Positions 46,605 to 60,417 of a stretch of DNA of 64,000 nt are shown here, in pieces (position 1 is the stretch's first letter; each line of letters starts with the position of its first letter). This DNA is from Spongilla lacustris (lineage: Eukaryota; Porifera; Demospongiae; Spongillida; Spongillidae). The stretch covers positions 7,538,964-7,602,963 of the forward strand of contig OX442428.1 in NCBI GenBank assembly GCA_949361645.1, written 5' to 3'. The notes beneath the pieces are model-generated. The model saw nothing but the letters and a program-made list of their open reading frames with translations. It was not told the DNA's origin and did no database searches. Made by a program: the position numbers and the translations under genes.

Positions 46605-47330
46605 TGATAGGTAGGGTGACCTCATAGGTAGGGTCTGCTCTGCCCTTGCACCCCATCCTTATACAGTGCTTGCTATTCTGCCACCAAGTGCAAGTGATGA
46701 TCCAGCTAGTAGATGTATAATAGTTCCCTTCACGGGCCAGTGGGCTAGGCCATATACCATCCCTGCATGTCCTAAGCTATACCATCCCTGCATGCCCTAA
46801 GCTATACCATCCCTGCATGTCCTAAGCTATACCATCCCTAAGCTATACCATCCCTGCATGCCCTAAGCTATACCATCTCTGCATGCCCTAAGCTATACCA
46901 TCCCTGCATGTCCTAAGCTATACCATCCCTGCATGCCCTAAGCTATACCATCCCTGCATGTCCTAAGCTATACCATCCCTGCATGCCCTAAGCTATACCA
47001 TCCCTGCATGTCCTAAGCTATACCATCCCTGCATGCCCTAAGCTATACCATCCCTGCATGTCCTAAGCTATACCATCCCTGCATGTCCTATAAGCAGAGT
47101 AGCAGTTGCATTTGCTCTGACAACCCATGTGGTATGATCCTGATTTATTGTGTACCAGTAAAAATGCCAAACACATCACATTATGGATTGCTACTACTAA
47201 TGTGCTAAATCCCAACTGGTGTGATTAGAAGAGATTGCACTACTTAGAGGACACTTGATGTTGTCCTGCCTGAGCCAGTGACAGGCTGATATCTACATAT
47301 AGCCAGGGAGGGGGGGGGGGGGGGGGGGGA
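46605..47330 (+). repeat. Duplicated locus with 25-bp minisatellite, copy 1
   Basis: A unique block (TAGGTAGGGTGACCTCATAG onward) is followed by about 13 units of TACCATCCCTGCATGTCCTA plus AGCTA (46757-47090), then a common 3' block beginning TAAGCAGAGTAGCAG. The whole arrangement returns at 63380-64000 in the same orientation. Units alternate CATGTCC and CATGCCC, a two-unit higher-order pattern. A 20-nt poly-G run follows at 47310-47329. Confidence 0.9.
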
Positions 47331-47604
47331 GGGGCAGTGTGTGAGGTGAAGGCTTTGACTACCTGTGCTTTGTGAATCACTGTATACTTTACTGAAGGCA
47401 GTCATCAGGCTGTGCATGTACTACATGTGCAAGAATGACAGGTGTATTGGGGTATGAAGGGAGGCACACTGGTCATTTTGATCACCTGATCTCTAAACTT
47501 TAGACTTCCAGCACACAAGACATATGGTATACATGCATGAGCCGCTGTAGCATGTAGTGTGCTTGGTCACTATCACATGTAATGATGTTACTTGTACCAT
47601 TTAG

Positions 47605-50026
47605 ATTCTTCAACACCTTCCACCTCTATACCACCTGATATGGCCACCTCCTACCTGCCCTCCTCCTATGTGCTACCCTTCAGTAGTGCTACCCTTGTAC
47701 CCCTGGCCACTGGTGCTGCCAAGCCCTCCAATGGGGGCAGCAATGGTGGGGCTGTGGTGGGAGGAGTCATTGCCGCACTGGTGATCATCATTGCTGTGGG
47801 CGTAGCTACATTCCTCTGCTTCCTGTACATCAGACGTGAGCAGTGCGACCTCTGTCCTTTGTGTGGGATGTATTCCATTGGCACTAGAACGTGTTTAAAT
47901 ATTACTTACAGTATTGCTGGTATATGGGGTTCTTTTTGTGTGTGGAAAAGGATTAGAACACGAAGCTATAAATTATTGTTGCTTCTCTAAAGTTGCAAGA
48001 TCCAACCACTGGATGTATTACATATACCTGTACACTATGTTGATTAATATCTTTGCAACACACATGTTTCACTTTCATGCAGGACTAAAAGGGAAAGCTC
48101 ACTTTAATGGACTTCAGAGGTACCAGCATTCACTCATACATATCGTCTTTTTTATGATGTGTTCTATTTGTTGCACACCACTACCCCAGTTGCACGAAGG
48201 TTACATCTAAAATGATTGGCTCAGCGTGCCCCTGCCTTGCATTGGCCAGGAAAAGGTAGACCTGTTGCCCCATAGCCTGTGTTAAGTCTGGCTATACTTG
48301 TGCCCAGATCCACAAAGGATGATGCCTATGAGCCCATACAGATGGGCCAGATGGAGCACACTGATCCCATGAAGTAAGGGGCTGTGCATTTGTCCCCCAT
48401 TTCTTATTAATGCACCCCATTTAATTTTGACCACACCAGAGTTGACGTTGCTGCTTCAATCAGAAGTGGTCCATATGAACCTGTGGATGTGAACATGTGC
48501 AGTGTAACTGCTGTGATCCAAATCCACCCCTATGAGCCAATGGATATGAATACCTCTAGCATCGTAACCACCTCTGTCCAAGGCCATCCCTATGAGCCAG
48601 TGGACACCAATATGTCCAGCATTGTCACGTCAGCTTATGAACCAGTGGACGTGAACACATCCAGCATTGTCTCCTCATCACTTAACCCTTATGAGCCAGT
48701 GGAGGTGGGGAAAACCCCAGACAAGGATATAAGGTGATGTCATGTGCTTACATCCATGCATGTGACGATAGAGGTCTCCTCCCCAGCCCTTCATACACCA
48801 AGGACACAGATGCCCAGCTAAGGTGCATACATTATCACTACATGTGTGCAGCTGTGCTATTAGTGACATGTTTGCAGGTATACCAGGGCACCAACCATAG
48901 CTGTGGGTGATAGAGGGAAGGTGGAAGCAGGATTCACCAACACATTAGCACTTGTACCTGAAGAGGTGAGCACATTTGTTACATGCACACACCACTGTTT
49001 GGAAGGTATTGAGCATCTTTCCATTTGAATGAAGAATTTATTCCATTTTGGTGTAGCTCAAACAAACATACCATGGGCTACAAGCTCTACTCCAAAGTTG
49101 AGCAGTTACAGCTTAAGGGTACTAATATAACATATCCCCTTGTTGTGGTAGCAAAGAAATCCTTAAAGCTGCACACATGAAACATGGTGAATATGAGTCC
49201 CTAAGCAGATGTAACCTCTTTTGAGGTAGGAGTTATGAGCAGGTAATGAAATGGGAAAACAGCAAATGTCACCACGAGAGAATTGTTATGTTGGCGGAGT
49301 TAGATAATCTCATTTGTAACACACAATTCCATTTACATGTACACTTTTAAAATGAATGAGCTTTATACATTATGTATGTTTAAATACATAACTTGGAGGG
49401 AATTAGTATATTTCCTTGCATTTCTTGTGGACATGGTGTTACAAATATTTACAAGTGAATTGAACTTTGCTGATGGAAGGTGGGTGTGGTGGGAGGTGGG
49501 CGTGGAGTAGCAACTGATGTTGTTCGTTCTTAGCAAGGTTTAATAATGCCAATATGTGTTAAGCTGCACATGTGTAGCAATGCCTAAAAATGGCATTAAT
49601 TAGGATTCTTCATCAACATCCACCCTTTGTAGCATAAACATTCAATATTTTAAGTGCTAATGATTCATGAATAGTTGCAATGTGACCCTCACACACTCCA
49701 CATATACCACCACACAGGCCACTAGAGCAGCTCTGTATGGCTCATACGATGTACCAAGGCCAATAGACCCATATGACATTCCAAGAGGCAGCAGTATGTC
49801 CCACCCCCCACCTCCTACTGAACTGTACGACACTCCAAAGAGCTCCCAGTATGACAAGCCACGGAGCAGTGTGTCCATACACCCACCCAAGGATAAAATT
49901 AACCCTTCAGATGCCATACCTAAGGATAACATTAACCGTTCTGATGCCATACCCAAGGAGACACTTAACCCTTCAGATGCCACAAGTGACGCTGTCTCGC
50001 ACACCTATGATGATGTAACAATGTAG
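47605..50026 (+). CDS. Gene F: membrane protein with YEP-repeat and YDxP docking tail (5' partial)
   Basis: Type I membrane protein whose upstream exons are not identified. Exons are 47605-47835, 48083-48119, 48308-48373, 48440-48733, 48787-48822, 48878-48965 and 49718-50026 (TAG); all phases agree (1,1,2,2,2,2,0). Exon 1 has a Ser/Thr/Pro stalk and a TM helix (VVGGVIAALVIIIAVGVATF) followed by LCFLYIRR. Exon 3 carries DAYEPIQM. Exon 4 carries five repeats GPYEPVDVN, HPYEPMDMN, HPYEPVDTN, SAYEPVDVN and NPYEPVEVG, each followed by a Ser/Thr-Ile-Val line. Exon 7 has SYDVP, PYDIP, LYDTP and QYDKP, then three SDAIP-like repeats and TYDDVTM. YDxP is the known Crk-type SH2-binding motif of Cas-family scaffolds, and YEP-hydrophobic fits SH2 docking after phosphorylation. 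A phosphotyrosine scaffold at the membrane is inferred. Confidence 0.8.
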
Positions 50027-50935
50027 TCACTTTACCAAAATGTGTTTATTTATTTTTGTTTTTCTCAATGTGTGTGAATTTTTATTGATTATAGCACATG
50101 CAATTGCAGTGTACATGAATATGACAATGGCTTGTGATGGCAAATAATAAATGTGTGCATGTCATAAGGGTTCCATGATCCACTTATAACTTACCATATT
50201 TTGTTACTGTTCATGCTGCAGTGCATCAGATGAACTGGTTTAGATTTGATTTGACCAAAAAAAAACAGGCTTTCAAATCCCCAAAAATAACATACTGAAG
50301 TATTATAACTACTATGCTCTTGAGCGAAACAATGAAGAGGAGGTATACATGTAACATCACCAGGTAATTATAAACGTGCACGTTGAAGTGTGTGCACTAA
50401 GAACAGCTAACCATATATATAGACAAACGACAATTGCAACTTTGCCTCTTAAAAGATTGGACAACTCAATTTAAAACACATGTTTGAATTCGACGCCTTA
50501 TCTTCCTTCAACTTCTAAAATGACAAAGAATAGTACGGCTTGTTATTAACTTTAAGTGTGACTGGCACTTTGGATCCATGCTTTATGCTTCTAAATATGT
50601 GCAATGTTAGCATGTGCAGTACATGTAAATAATATCATAAATGAACATAATTATGATATTATTTATAGTACCTTGTGCTATCTATGAACCAATATGGTGG
50701 TGTAATGTTGGGCTTGTATATTATTGTTTTTTTTTGGTTGGAAGATGAACAACATTGTTACACCTACATGTAATATAACATGGATCATACATGTATATGT
50801 AGTTGCCATACGTTATATATCAAATTTATATGTAATTATTTCATATCATCCATATAATAAATGAACATACACATGACAAACTACAACCTAACTATAGTAT
50901 ATATTATTCTGATGTATATAAACATAATGACTAAA
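50027..50935. other. Convergent spacer between genes F and H
   Basis: Holds the 3'-untranslated regions of two convergent genes. An AATAAA-like string (AATAATAAATG near 50145) could serve polyadenylation of F. There is a small AT palindrome near 50625-50665 (AATAATATCATAA / TTATGATATTATT). No gene. Confidence 0.5.
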
Positions 50936-53883
50936 TCACAGGTCATCTTCAGTAATGTCCACACATGTACCGACCACATAAGGATATTTCACAGATGCAA
51001 TACTTCCATCCTCCTCCTTCTTCCACATCTGATCTTCTCCACCATTGGAGTTGCTAACAAAACATTTGGTATGTCCTCCGCCATCAACCTGATAGGTGAG
51101 CACCTTTCCATGTAGCCATGAAACAACTAGATAGTGTCCATTGGACAGGGGGTGGAGGTACCACTGTTGGCTATCAGTGGGTGGGGCAGCTTTGGGATTG
51201 AAGACAGCAGCTGCTCCATTAGCTTTGCTGACAGAACCATTGGCTTCATGCTCCAGGTCAAGTACACGATCATCAGGGTGATATTGGATGTAGTAGTATG
51301 TGGAACACTGTGAGGAGGATATGTGAATAATATTGCCCTGCCACTGAATGCATATGGTGGTGGGGTCTGCCCTTGGCTACACGCATGCACTCGTATGGGC
51401 TTGAATATTGGAGTAACGTCAAACCTACATGTCAAGACATTAGACAAGAATGATGTCAATAGACCTTATGAAAACAAATCTTAAGTTCAACTAATACATT
51501 GACATGAGCTATGTAATAACATGAATAAACTGATTTATCTGGTCAGGATGATGGTTGCAAATTTGCATGTACATGTAGAAGACTGAGAAGGAAATTGGGT
51601 CTTGTCATAGCAGTTCATATCAGTTGCTAAACCAATAACAGGTACACTCAATTGTCAAATTGTTTACCTGTGCATATTATAACTTGTGTTAATGACAGTT
51701 GGCAGATATTCTCTGATGCTATAGATATTCATGATGTTTGTCCATAGTAATGATTAATGTTGTACAGAATGGCTGTTATTATGGTAGTAAGAGTTCTGCA
51801 GCTACATGCATGTAGGTACTCATGTTATGAATGGTTTTACTATTGCTGTACTCTTTAGTCTATATACATGTGTATTCAATTCAAATATGGAAACAACTAG
51901 ACGATGTCATCACCATAAAAAATGTGAGCAGCTAGGGAGGTATTTATAATCATAATACCTGTTTAAACCAAAATGAATCAATCATAGTGTCATGTATATA
52001 TTTCCATTCATCAGTATTGTTTAGGTACATTTAGACTTACATGTTTAATGGCAAAGGTCACACGATCCTTATTCACTGATGAACGGAAGGCAGCATCATC
52101 ATTCTTATCATTGAGAAAAAGGAGGTGAGTACTAGGCTGGCTAAAAAACACTTTATTCAATGTCTTGGACACAATGTAGGAGCCATCTCTTTTCCAATGT
52201 TGGCTTTCATCTTCATCATTACGTTCAGCAGCCTTCACTTTCGGACCCTCTGAACCACCTTTACAGTATAAAGCTTTTCCATTTAACTTTGAAATGATCA
52301 AAAAACTTCCATCTGATTGGCCATGTAAATATTCAATGTACCATCGTTGGTCATCAGTAGATTGAGGTGTGTAGTGTGTACCTGCAACAATGGCTGTATC
52401 TGTTATTTGGACACTTCTATTGCATTCAGTACAACTGTTGCTGTCATGACTGGGTGGTGTTGCTTTTCCACATTTGTTCTGACATTCAATGTAGTAGGTT
52501 GGAATTATCTATACATGCACAGAGCAATAATATGTGATTAGTTCTCACTTGCAACAATTAGACACTGCTTTACTTGCAAAAAGGTTGTGTTCCTTGAAAT
52601 GCTATACTGGTAAATATTCATATAAGATTTTTTTGGGTGATATTATATAAATAAAAATTAATATCATTAGAATACATACAAATATTACAAATATTAAAAC
52701 ATGGAACATATAAAAATATATGTAACTACGTAATCTAAACAGTCTACATGTCCGAGGCAAAGCATCTCATTAACTAGGTTAAGATTTAGCCTGCCATACA
52801 GGTTATTGAGGACAGCTGCCCTTGCCTTGTTGGAACTGGTTGCTAGGCGAGAGGCCAGACACGATAATGACTCCATGGCTTCAGCACCCCAAGCCCCATA
52901 AGCTTCAACGACCATGGGGACACAGACCCACCCAAGCTCCCTGCACTTTCCATCATTTGCCTCATGCTTCCTCAGCTCAGTAGCTCTGGCGGCTGCACCA
53001 GCTGTGAGTCTCGCTTCCAACAAAACGTTTAAATTGAGCGGTGAGGTCACAGATAGGTCAAAGTCCCGCTGGCTTGCCCACAGACCAGTTGGGCACCAGG
53101 ATGTCAGCTGGGTGGGAGTGGCTATGGTCAGTGGTCAGGGGTGAGGTTGCTTCCTGCCTCCACCTTAACACTCAAGTGGGCCCTGCGACAGGCCTCTGCT
53201 AGGGTGTCTTGGAGTATATTGTGACGGAAGACAACATCACCACCCCACTTGCAGGTGAGAGCGTGATGGCCAAGGGGGTAGAGCACACTCCCTGGACACA
53301 GGGCACACATGCATAGCACAGTTAGAGGTGTCAAGGCCCAGCCTCTGATGGCTGCAGATGGAGGCCAAGCCCCCTCAGAGGGTATAGCTGAGGCAGCATG
53401 TGGGGAGGAGACTGAAAGCAATTATTACCGTAATTATTTTAAAATTAAAGACAACAAATGGAAAATGTCCAGATGGAATAACATGAGCCCCATGGAAATG
53501 TGGACAACTCCTTGTTTGGGATGCTACATGCCAGCTGACACCTATGCTCCCTCTTATGCATCTATTGCAGTTACAGAAGCAGGGGCAGTAGCTAACCAAG
53601 TGGAACGCAAAAGGTATGCCCACCTAGGCCCTGGCCATATCTTCACTCCTGTAGCCATAGAGTGTTCTGGTGTGTTTGGCACAGAGACTCTAAAATTTGT
53701 AAAATACCTTAAATTGGCTTCTGGAGAAAACAGTGCATGCAGTAGCTGTACAATGGGCTGCACATGTTATGGGTTCTTTGGACTCAGAGCAGATCGAGGA
53801 CTTTTTTTGTCCATTTGTGATTAGTTGTTATGTTCAATAAATGTGTGTAATTCAATTGAGCATGCCCTAGACTGCAGATAGGT

Positions 53884-53914
<31 letters not shown>

Positions 53915-56900
53915 GCTGGTCATCCAATGCCATAATGAAATCAGTTATGCACTTGGAGATCTGGCCTCAATAGCATTCAAGAATGTGATAAAGGAGCCAA
54001 TTGTGAAGGAGGCTGACATCAGAGATGGTACCCCCGCCCTGATTGCGGACATCAATATTAGAGGTCTTTGGCAACCTCAGGCAGTAGCCTTGCTAGATGT
54101 GCGAGTAGTAGACACCAATGCACCATCGCACATACATTGGAACACAGCTGCGGTACTTTTCTCAGCTGAAGAAGAGAAGAAAAGGAAGTAATTGTGTGTT
54201 TATTATTATATATGGATATTTATTATGTTTTCAGATATAAAAACATAATAAAATAAAATAAAGTACAACAGTGCAGCTGAAGCACGTTGAGCATCTTTTA
54301 CCCTTTTGTTGTATCTACTGATGGAATGCTGGGTAGAGAGGCACATTCCTTACTAAAAAGGCTAGCCCAAAGCATAAGCATTAAATGGGACAAACCACTG
54401 GGACAAACTACAGGATGGCTGCGTGCAAAGCTGAGTTTTGCAATACTTCGAACAACAAATCTTTGCTTGCGTGGTTCTCGCATCAAGTGGAGAAGTGGTG
54501 TTGGAATGGATGATGGTGCTGGGCTACCGGCAGAATTGCCAAAATTGGATTAAAACTTTTATTTCATTCTTTTGTTCTGTCATTTTGTTGTTCATGTTTC
54601 CACTTTGACTGTGCTTGCTGTTAAGTGTGGTTATTATATTTTACTTATAAAAATTATTCAAGATTTTTAACTGACTCCTCAGCACAAGTTCCACAGCAGA
54701 CAGGGCAAGATTATTATCCATCTCCTCCCCTCATGCTTCAGCATAGATCTCTGTAGTTCCATCAATCAGCCTTGGTTTGCACTTTGAACCACAAGAGTTT
54801 AACACAGCCCTAAAATGGTGGCTTGGGGTTAATCCCTCAGTAGGTTTTAGACAGCAATTTGATGGCTTGCCCTCTTTGTCCAGGTAATTCACTTGACCCA
54901 TTGGGGTATCATTGCGTTACCTGCAAGAGAGGCGGCGATGTCACTTTGAGGCATAATGCTTTAGGTGACGTGCTCTACAATACTTTCCGTAGAGCTGGCT
55001 TGTCATCACATCTTGAAGTTGATAGTGGCTGGGGTCAGGAGAGTTCAAGGACCCGTCCAGCAGACATCTTAGTCACCAATTGGGACAATGGCATCTCAGC
55101 AGCCTTCGATGTCACTGTTACATCTCCACTTAATTCTAGTATTATTATGGAAGCGGGCATGTACTCAGGTGTTGCAGCAAGAGCAGCTGAATTCTGAAGA
55201 CATGCTCAAAATGACACAAAATGTGCTGAACTGAGTTGGAAATGTATTCCACTGGCCGTAGAGAGTTATGGTGCATGGGGTCCAGAGGCTTTGAAGGCTT
55301 TCTCACAAGTAGCCACTCGTTTAGCCATTCATGGGAATATGTCTAAATCTATGGCACTGACTGACCTCTTTGGTTGCCTCAGTCATTCTTTAATCAGAGC
55401 TAATGCTCGTGCCATTCTGAGTCGTTCCTACTCCCACCTTGTGCAGCAGGTGGATGAACTTTGTATGTAATTGTATTGTGTGAGGTTGTGTGTGAACAGG
55501 TATATGCTAATAAATTCTGTGTAAATATAATTATTATACAAGATTTTTAAATTATATAATGATGTTTATATAATAAAAAAGAATAAATAAGCTACTGTAA
55601 TGTACATGTATGTACCTGGAGCCAGACAGTCTATTGCACATGGCACCAGGCATGTAGACGTAGTACCATAACTGCATCTTATGTGTTGTAGTATTTAAGT
55701 AGCATTGAATTGTATTTTTTTTTAAATTATTCGTCAACTATGAACATTTACAAGAATACATGAACATGTACACAACACATGCTATATATAAAACACACTA
55801 CAGTTAAGATGGGATTCTACGGTTGATGGCTCTGGCATTCGCTCTTGTTAAGCAAATGCTCAAGTTTGTATGTAATAATGTTCTTTTGATTGTAATTACT
55901 TGCTACACTCCTCATGTGGTTGCAGTTGGGTTTGTGCTGCTGGTCTGCACTATGCTACACTAGTCATTACAGAAAACTAAATACTAAGCTACACTAAACT
56001 AACAGCATAATTGTCTTTACTGTTATATTTTGAATTACAAGTATAAATAATAGACACACAAAATAATACCTGACACTAGGAGTAAATAAACTGCGGAAGA
56101 CCTAGCTAATATGGCCCTTGCATTGGCTATCACTAGGACGATGCTGAGCCTACCTTACACAGCCGACACAGCTGATGACTTGGGATGAGCCGTGTGAGTA
56201 GCTATCCATGCTAATGGCTTCATCTTCCCAACACCCGTACATGTATGTCTCCACGGCTAAAGTTATGCAGACCCAGCCCAAACGGTGGCTTCATCAACCA
56301 ATGCAGCAGATCCAGCTGTCACACTCGCTCCATTTAAAGTAAAATGTAGTGGGATTCAGCGATAATGTATGGTGAAATCCAATGCTGCCGGTTTGCCGAA
56401 CTCCCAGTTCTGGACCAGGATGTCTGCTGGGCGAGTTTGCCTACCCTCTTCGTCTAGATTCCCAAAATGTGTCGCGGAGAGCATTGTGCTTTACAATTAG
56501 ATCACCACCACTTTTACACGTGAGAGCGTGATGACCCAGGGGATCTAAGGCATGTGAAGGACAGAGGGAACAACGGGCGTTTTGGGAGGTGTCCATTCCT
56601 AGCCACCATTTAAGAGCCACCTGGAATTCATGCAGCTGCAGGTTTAAATTGAGCTGGGGTGTGGGCATGACTGAGAGCCAAGCTGAAGCATGGGTATATG
56701 ATTACAATATTATAATAGATATTATAATTATATGCATAAAAAGGCTCAGCTCATGTTTACTGTACAGTAAATATATGGCCATATAGATCGCTGAAATTAG
56801 GGATCGAATGCTAATTGTAGGCTTGCCAATTTGATGTTAGCTGAAACATCTTGATTGCTCAATTACTCATTTGTGTATAATTTGAGTAGGAATAATTATA

Positions 56901-59900
56901 CAATAATTACATGCATGAACTCTCGTGCCCATTATGAATGTGGTGCCACACACAACACCATTATTTTTGTAAGTTTAGGTGAGAAGCAGGGAGAGCTTAA
57001 TCCTTCTACTGGTACATGTGTGTTGAGGTATATTTAATACACAATTGTTCCCTCGAGTTGCATATTAAGGTTATACATTTTTGTTGCTCACGTTAGTGAC
57101 TCACATAACCTGCATGCCATGTAATTAAATGGATGCCATTAACTCACAGATCAGTGCTGGTGTACTGACATGTATCAATAGCAATCTACATGTACCTTAA
57201 CCTCTCTATTAATGGACATTACAAGGACTTACAGCTGGTCTTTCATCAAACATCTGGCTCATGTCATCCTTCTTCATCCCACAGAGGACTACTGGATACC
57301 CAGGTTCTCTGTGACCTCCAGAAATGGCCAACACATAGTTCTCTCTTGGGACAGACCTTATATGGTCTCCATCCTTCTTCCATAGTACACTGTCCTTAGA
57401 AGGCTTCTCACCACTCTCACAGGACAACACTTTTCCATTCAGTTTGGAGACAATCAGAAATGTACCATCATCTGATTGGTCAATCAGGTACCACTGTTGG
57501 CTGTCATGAGGGGGAAGTCCCCTACGACTGATGACAACATGGTGGCCATCTTCAGGGTTATCTTTCAGTTCCAATACACAACCATTCAACTGGCTCATGA
57601 TGTAAATAGGACTGGAGTATGACTGGAAGGAAGAAGTCATTTGATAACATAACAATTATTAAAGCACTAAAATTTGTAGGCAGCAATTCAATAAAACAAG
57701 GAGATATTACAGACCTACATATACATGTACATGACATAACACATGCTCAAGAAATATGTACATGTACATGTAGGTGTAGTGTGTAGGTGAAAATATCTGC
57801 TAATGTGGCATCTTCTCAATGACAGTGTGTCATATCCTGTAGAAACCGATTTCAGTGTGGTCAGGACGTTTTTAATCATTAAGTGGAAAAATTGAAGCCC
57901 TCCAGTGGAAAAATTGATTTCAATATTGCAGATTAAAAAACTGTGTGGGCCGAGATATTTGACTGCAATATTGCAATATTGCTGTTTTGTGGACACACGA
58001 TTAGTGAGGGATGCGTGACTTAAAATGAGCATGTACAATGTATCGCTCACTCAAGATTCAGTATTTATAATGAGGCTGACATGTATTATTTTATGCCGGT
58101 GAAATTCCTTCCAGTTGTGATCTATATGTAAAGTCCCCTGACCCACCCACTCCAAGGTGCCTACATAGTATCAACAACTTTGGAACACAGATTTTTTATG
58201 CCCTCATAAATAATCTTTGCTGACAGACAGACATTGTGTACATTTTCAATCAACAACCCCTCCCCCCACCTTTACCCCATAGGCATCATGTGAGGGTACA
58301 TGTTCATTTTACATAGAATGAAGTAGTAATTTAACATACAAGCACATCATGAGCTAACCTCATATCCTGGTGGCTTTTCATGCCATTCCGTAGCATAAAG
58401 CCTCGATTCTCTATGGAAACACAACAAACAATAAATAGATTGAGAGATCAGGCAGATTATATGGGTGTAGTCACACATATTAATAACAGTTAATGTGGTC
58501 AGTGGGAATACAGAAAGCTTACTGAATTTTAATGACCTGCTGTACTCATAGATCTAACTGATCCCGTTTTCACTAAATGTACAGTTGGACATATATACAT
58601 TGTAGGTGTGATCATAACTCTTGATGTGTGAGGTTCTGGTCATATTGTGGTACATTACTGATCAGAGATGCATGACACATGGGTGGACTTAAAAATTATT
58701 AATATCAAGGCTGCATATAAGGACTGGTACATGTATATGAATGTATAGAACATTGTGGAGAGGGACACAGGAACATCATAAGCTAGTGGCCCCTCCTCCC
58801 CAGGATATGCTTACAAAGTAACAAGCTGCTCTTCTTGAACTCGTGGTCCTGGGACTGTAGAGAAGAGTATCGTTGTCTTCAACATTACAAATCAGCATGA
58901 GGGAGCTATTGAACAATTCCCTCCTCCCCCTCCTTCTTTGTACCCATTACAAAGATGGACAGTAATTTATCCAGATGGGTATTTGGTATTTTAATATGTC
59001 CATAGACTACTTTCGTACTTGACAGTCGGTGGGCTAAGAGCTCTGGACTGGGTGATGGGACATTGTATACTGTACATTTACATACCATATATACTTTTCC
59101 TGTGGTGACTGTGCAGCCAATAGAACAGCATTGCCATGGTTACTGCAATTATCAGAATGGGTACACCAAGTCCAATTCCAACACCAACTCCAACTGAAAC
59201 TGAAGGCATTAGTAAGCCAAATACATGCAGATGTACAAGTGTGTACGTGTTCATGTAGTATTTAAACATGGAATAAACCAGTTATTTACTCACACTGAAT
59301 AGTTTTCCACCTGGTGCATTAATCTCAGCTTAGTACCTTAATTACCACAACATTGTGTCATACTAACCTGCTGATGTCTGCTGGTTGGTAGCACCTGTGT
59401 CTGTGATAGATACAGACAGAATAATGATTCATAAAACAATATTTTTATGTTGGGCTTGACTGATTGAAGGGTGTTATAAAAGAAATGTTGCTAATTAATA
59501 CATGTGCATATTTTGTGGCTGAAGTATAAATTTAAAATAAAATCAAGTGCACTTAGACGACTGAGCTGTGAAATACATAGATTATAGCATACTTAAAAAG
59601 CAGGATGGGTGGTGTTTGGAGGGGAGAGTATTTGCAGTCACTAAATTCAATAACCCTCTCCCCTTCTCCAAAGAAACAATGTAAAGCAAAGAGTTTTCAC
59701 AACTTGCAATATCTTCAACAATTTGCCCCTACCTTGCACTGGGTCACTACAAGGTCCAACTCCTCCCCCATTGATGGATGCCATGGTTACAGTGTACAAG
59801 GCACCTGTTGTCTTCACATTTTGGTTATAGACACAATCTGATCCAAGGCAGGAGTCCTTGGCCAGAGGGGAGGCTGTGACATTGTACCCTCCTGATGAAG

Positions 59901-60374
59901 ACATTATCTGGTACCCAGTGACATTACCACCCTGAAACATAAGTGTTTCATGTATGGTACACAACATGTTACTACAGTAGTGACATACCACAGCTGTCCA
60001 AGTGATGGTCAGTTGGGTGATTGTATCCAGTAGTACCTGCTGCACCCTAATGTGTGTAGGGGGGAGGGGCACTGGGGAGGGGACTGGAGGTAAAACCATG
60101 GCAACACATGTTGGTACACTAACATGTAGCTGTGTTTACATATGTGGTGGCATATCCAGCACAGTTGATGGCCACCACTGCTATGGAGAAGAGGGTATCA
60201 CTGGGCAAGCCAGCAAACTGTGTGGATGTCAGATTAGTTGAGTTACTGATTCCTGCCCCCATCAGAGTGATGTTGTAGTAGGCGGGGCCACCTCCATAGG
60301 ATGTCCACATGACCACCAGACCATTCAGTCCAGGTACTACTGATACAGAGGGTGGTCCAGGAGGGGCTGGGGTG

Positions 60375-60417
<43 letters not shown>

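Larger units (their letters stand above)
44236..47604. other. Region before gene F; ectodomain exons not identified
   Basis: Two open frames (44222-44446 minus, 44694-44987 plus) have no recognisable domain. A 51-nt segment at 46141-46191, bounded by TTGCAG and GGTACTAAT, has phase 1 at both ends and would join in frame to the TM exon of gene F, but it encodes only a short hydrophobic stretch and is speculative. Repeats inside are listed separately. Confidence 0.35.
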
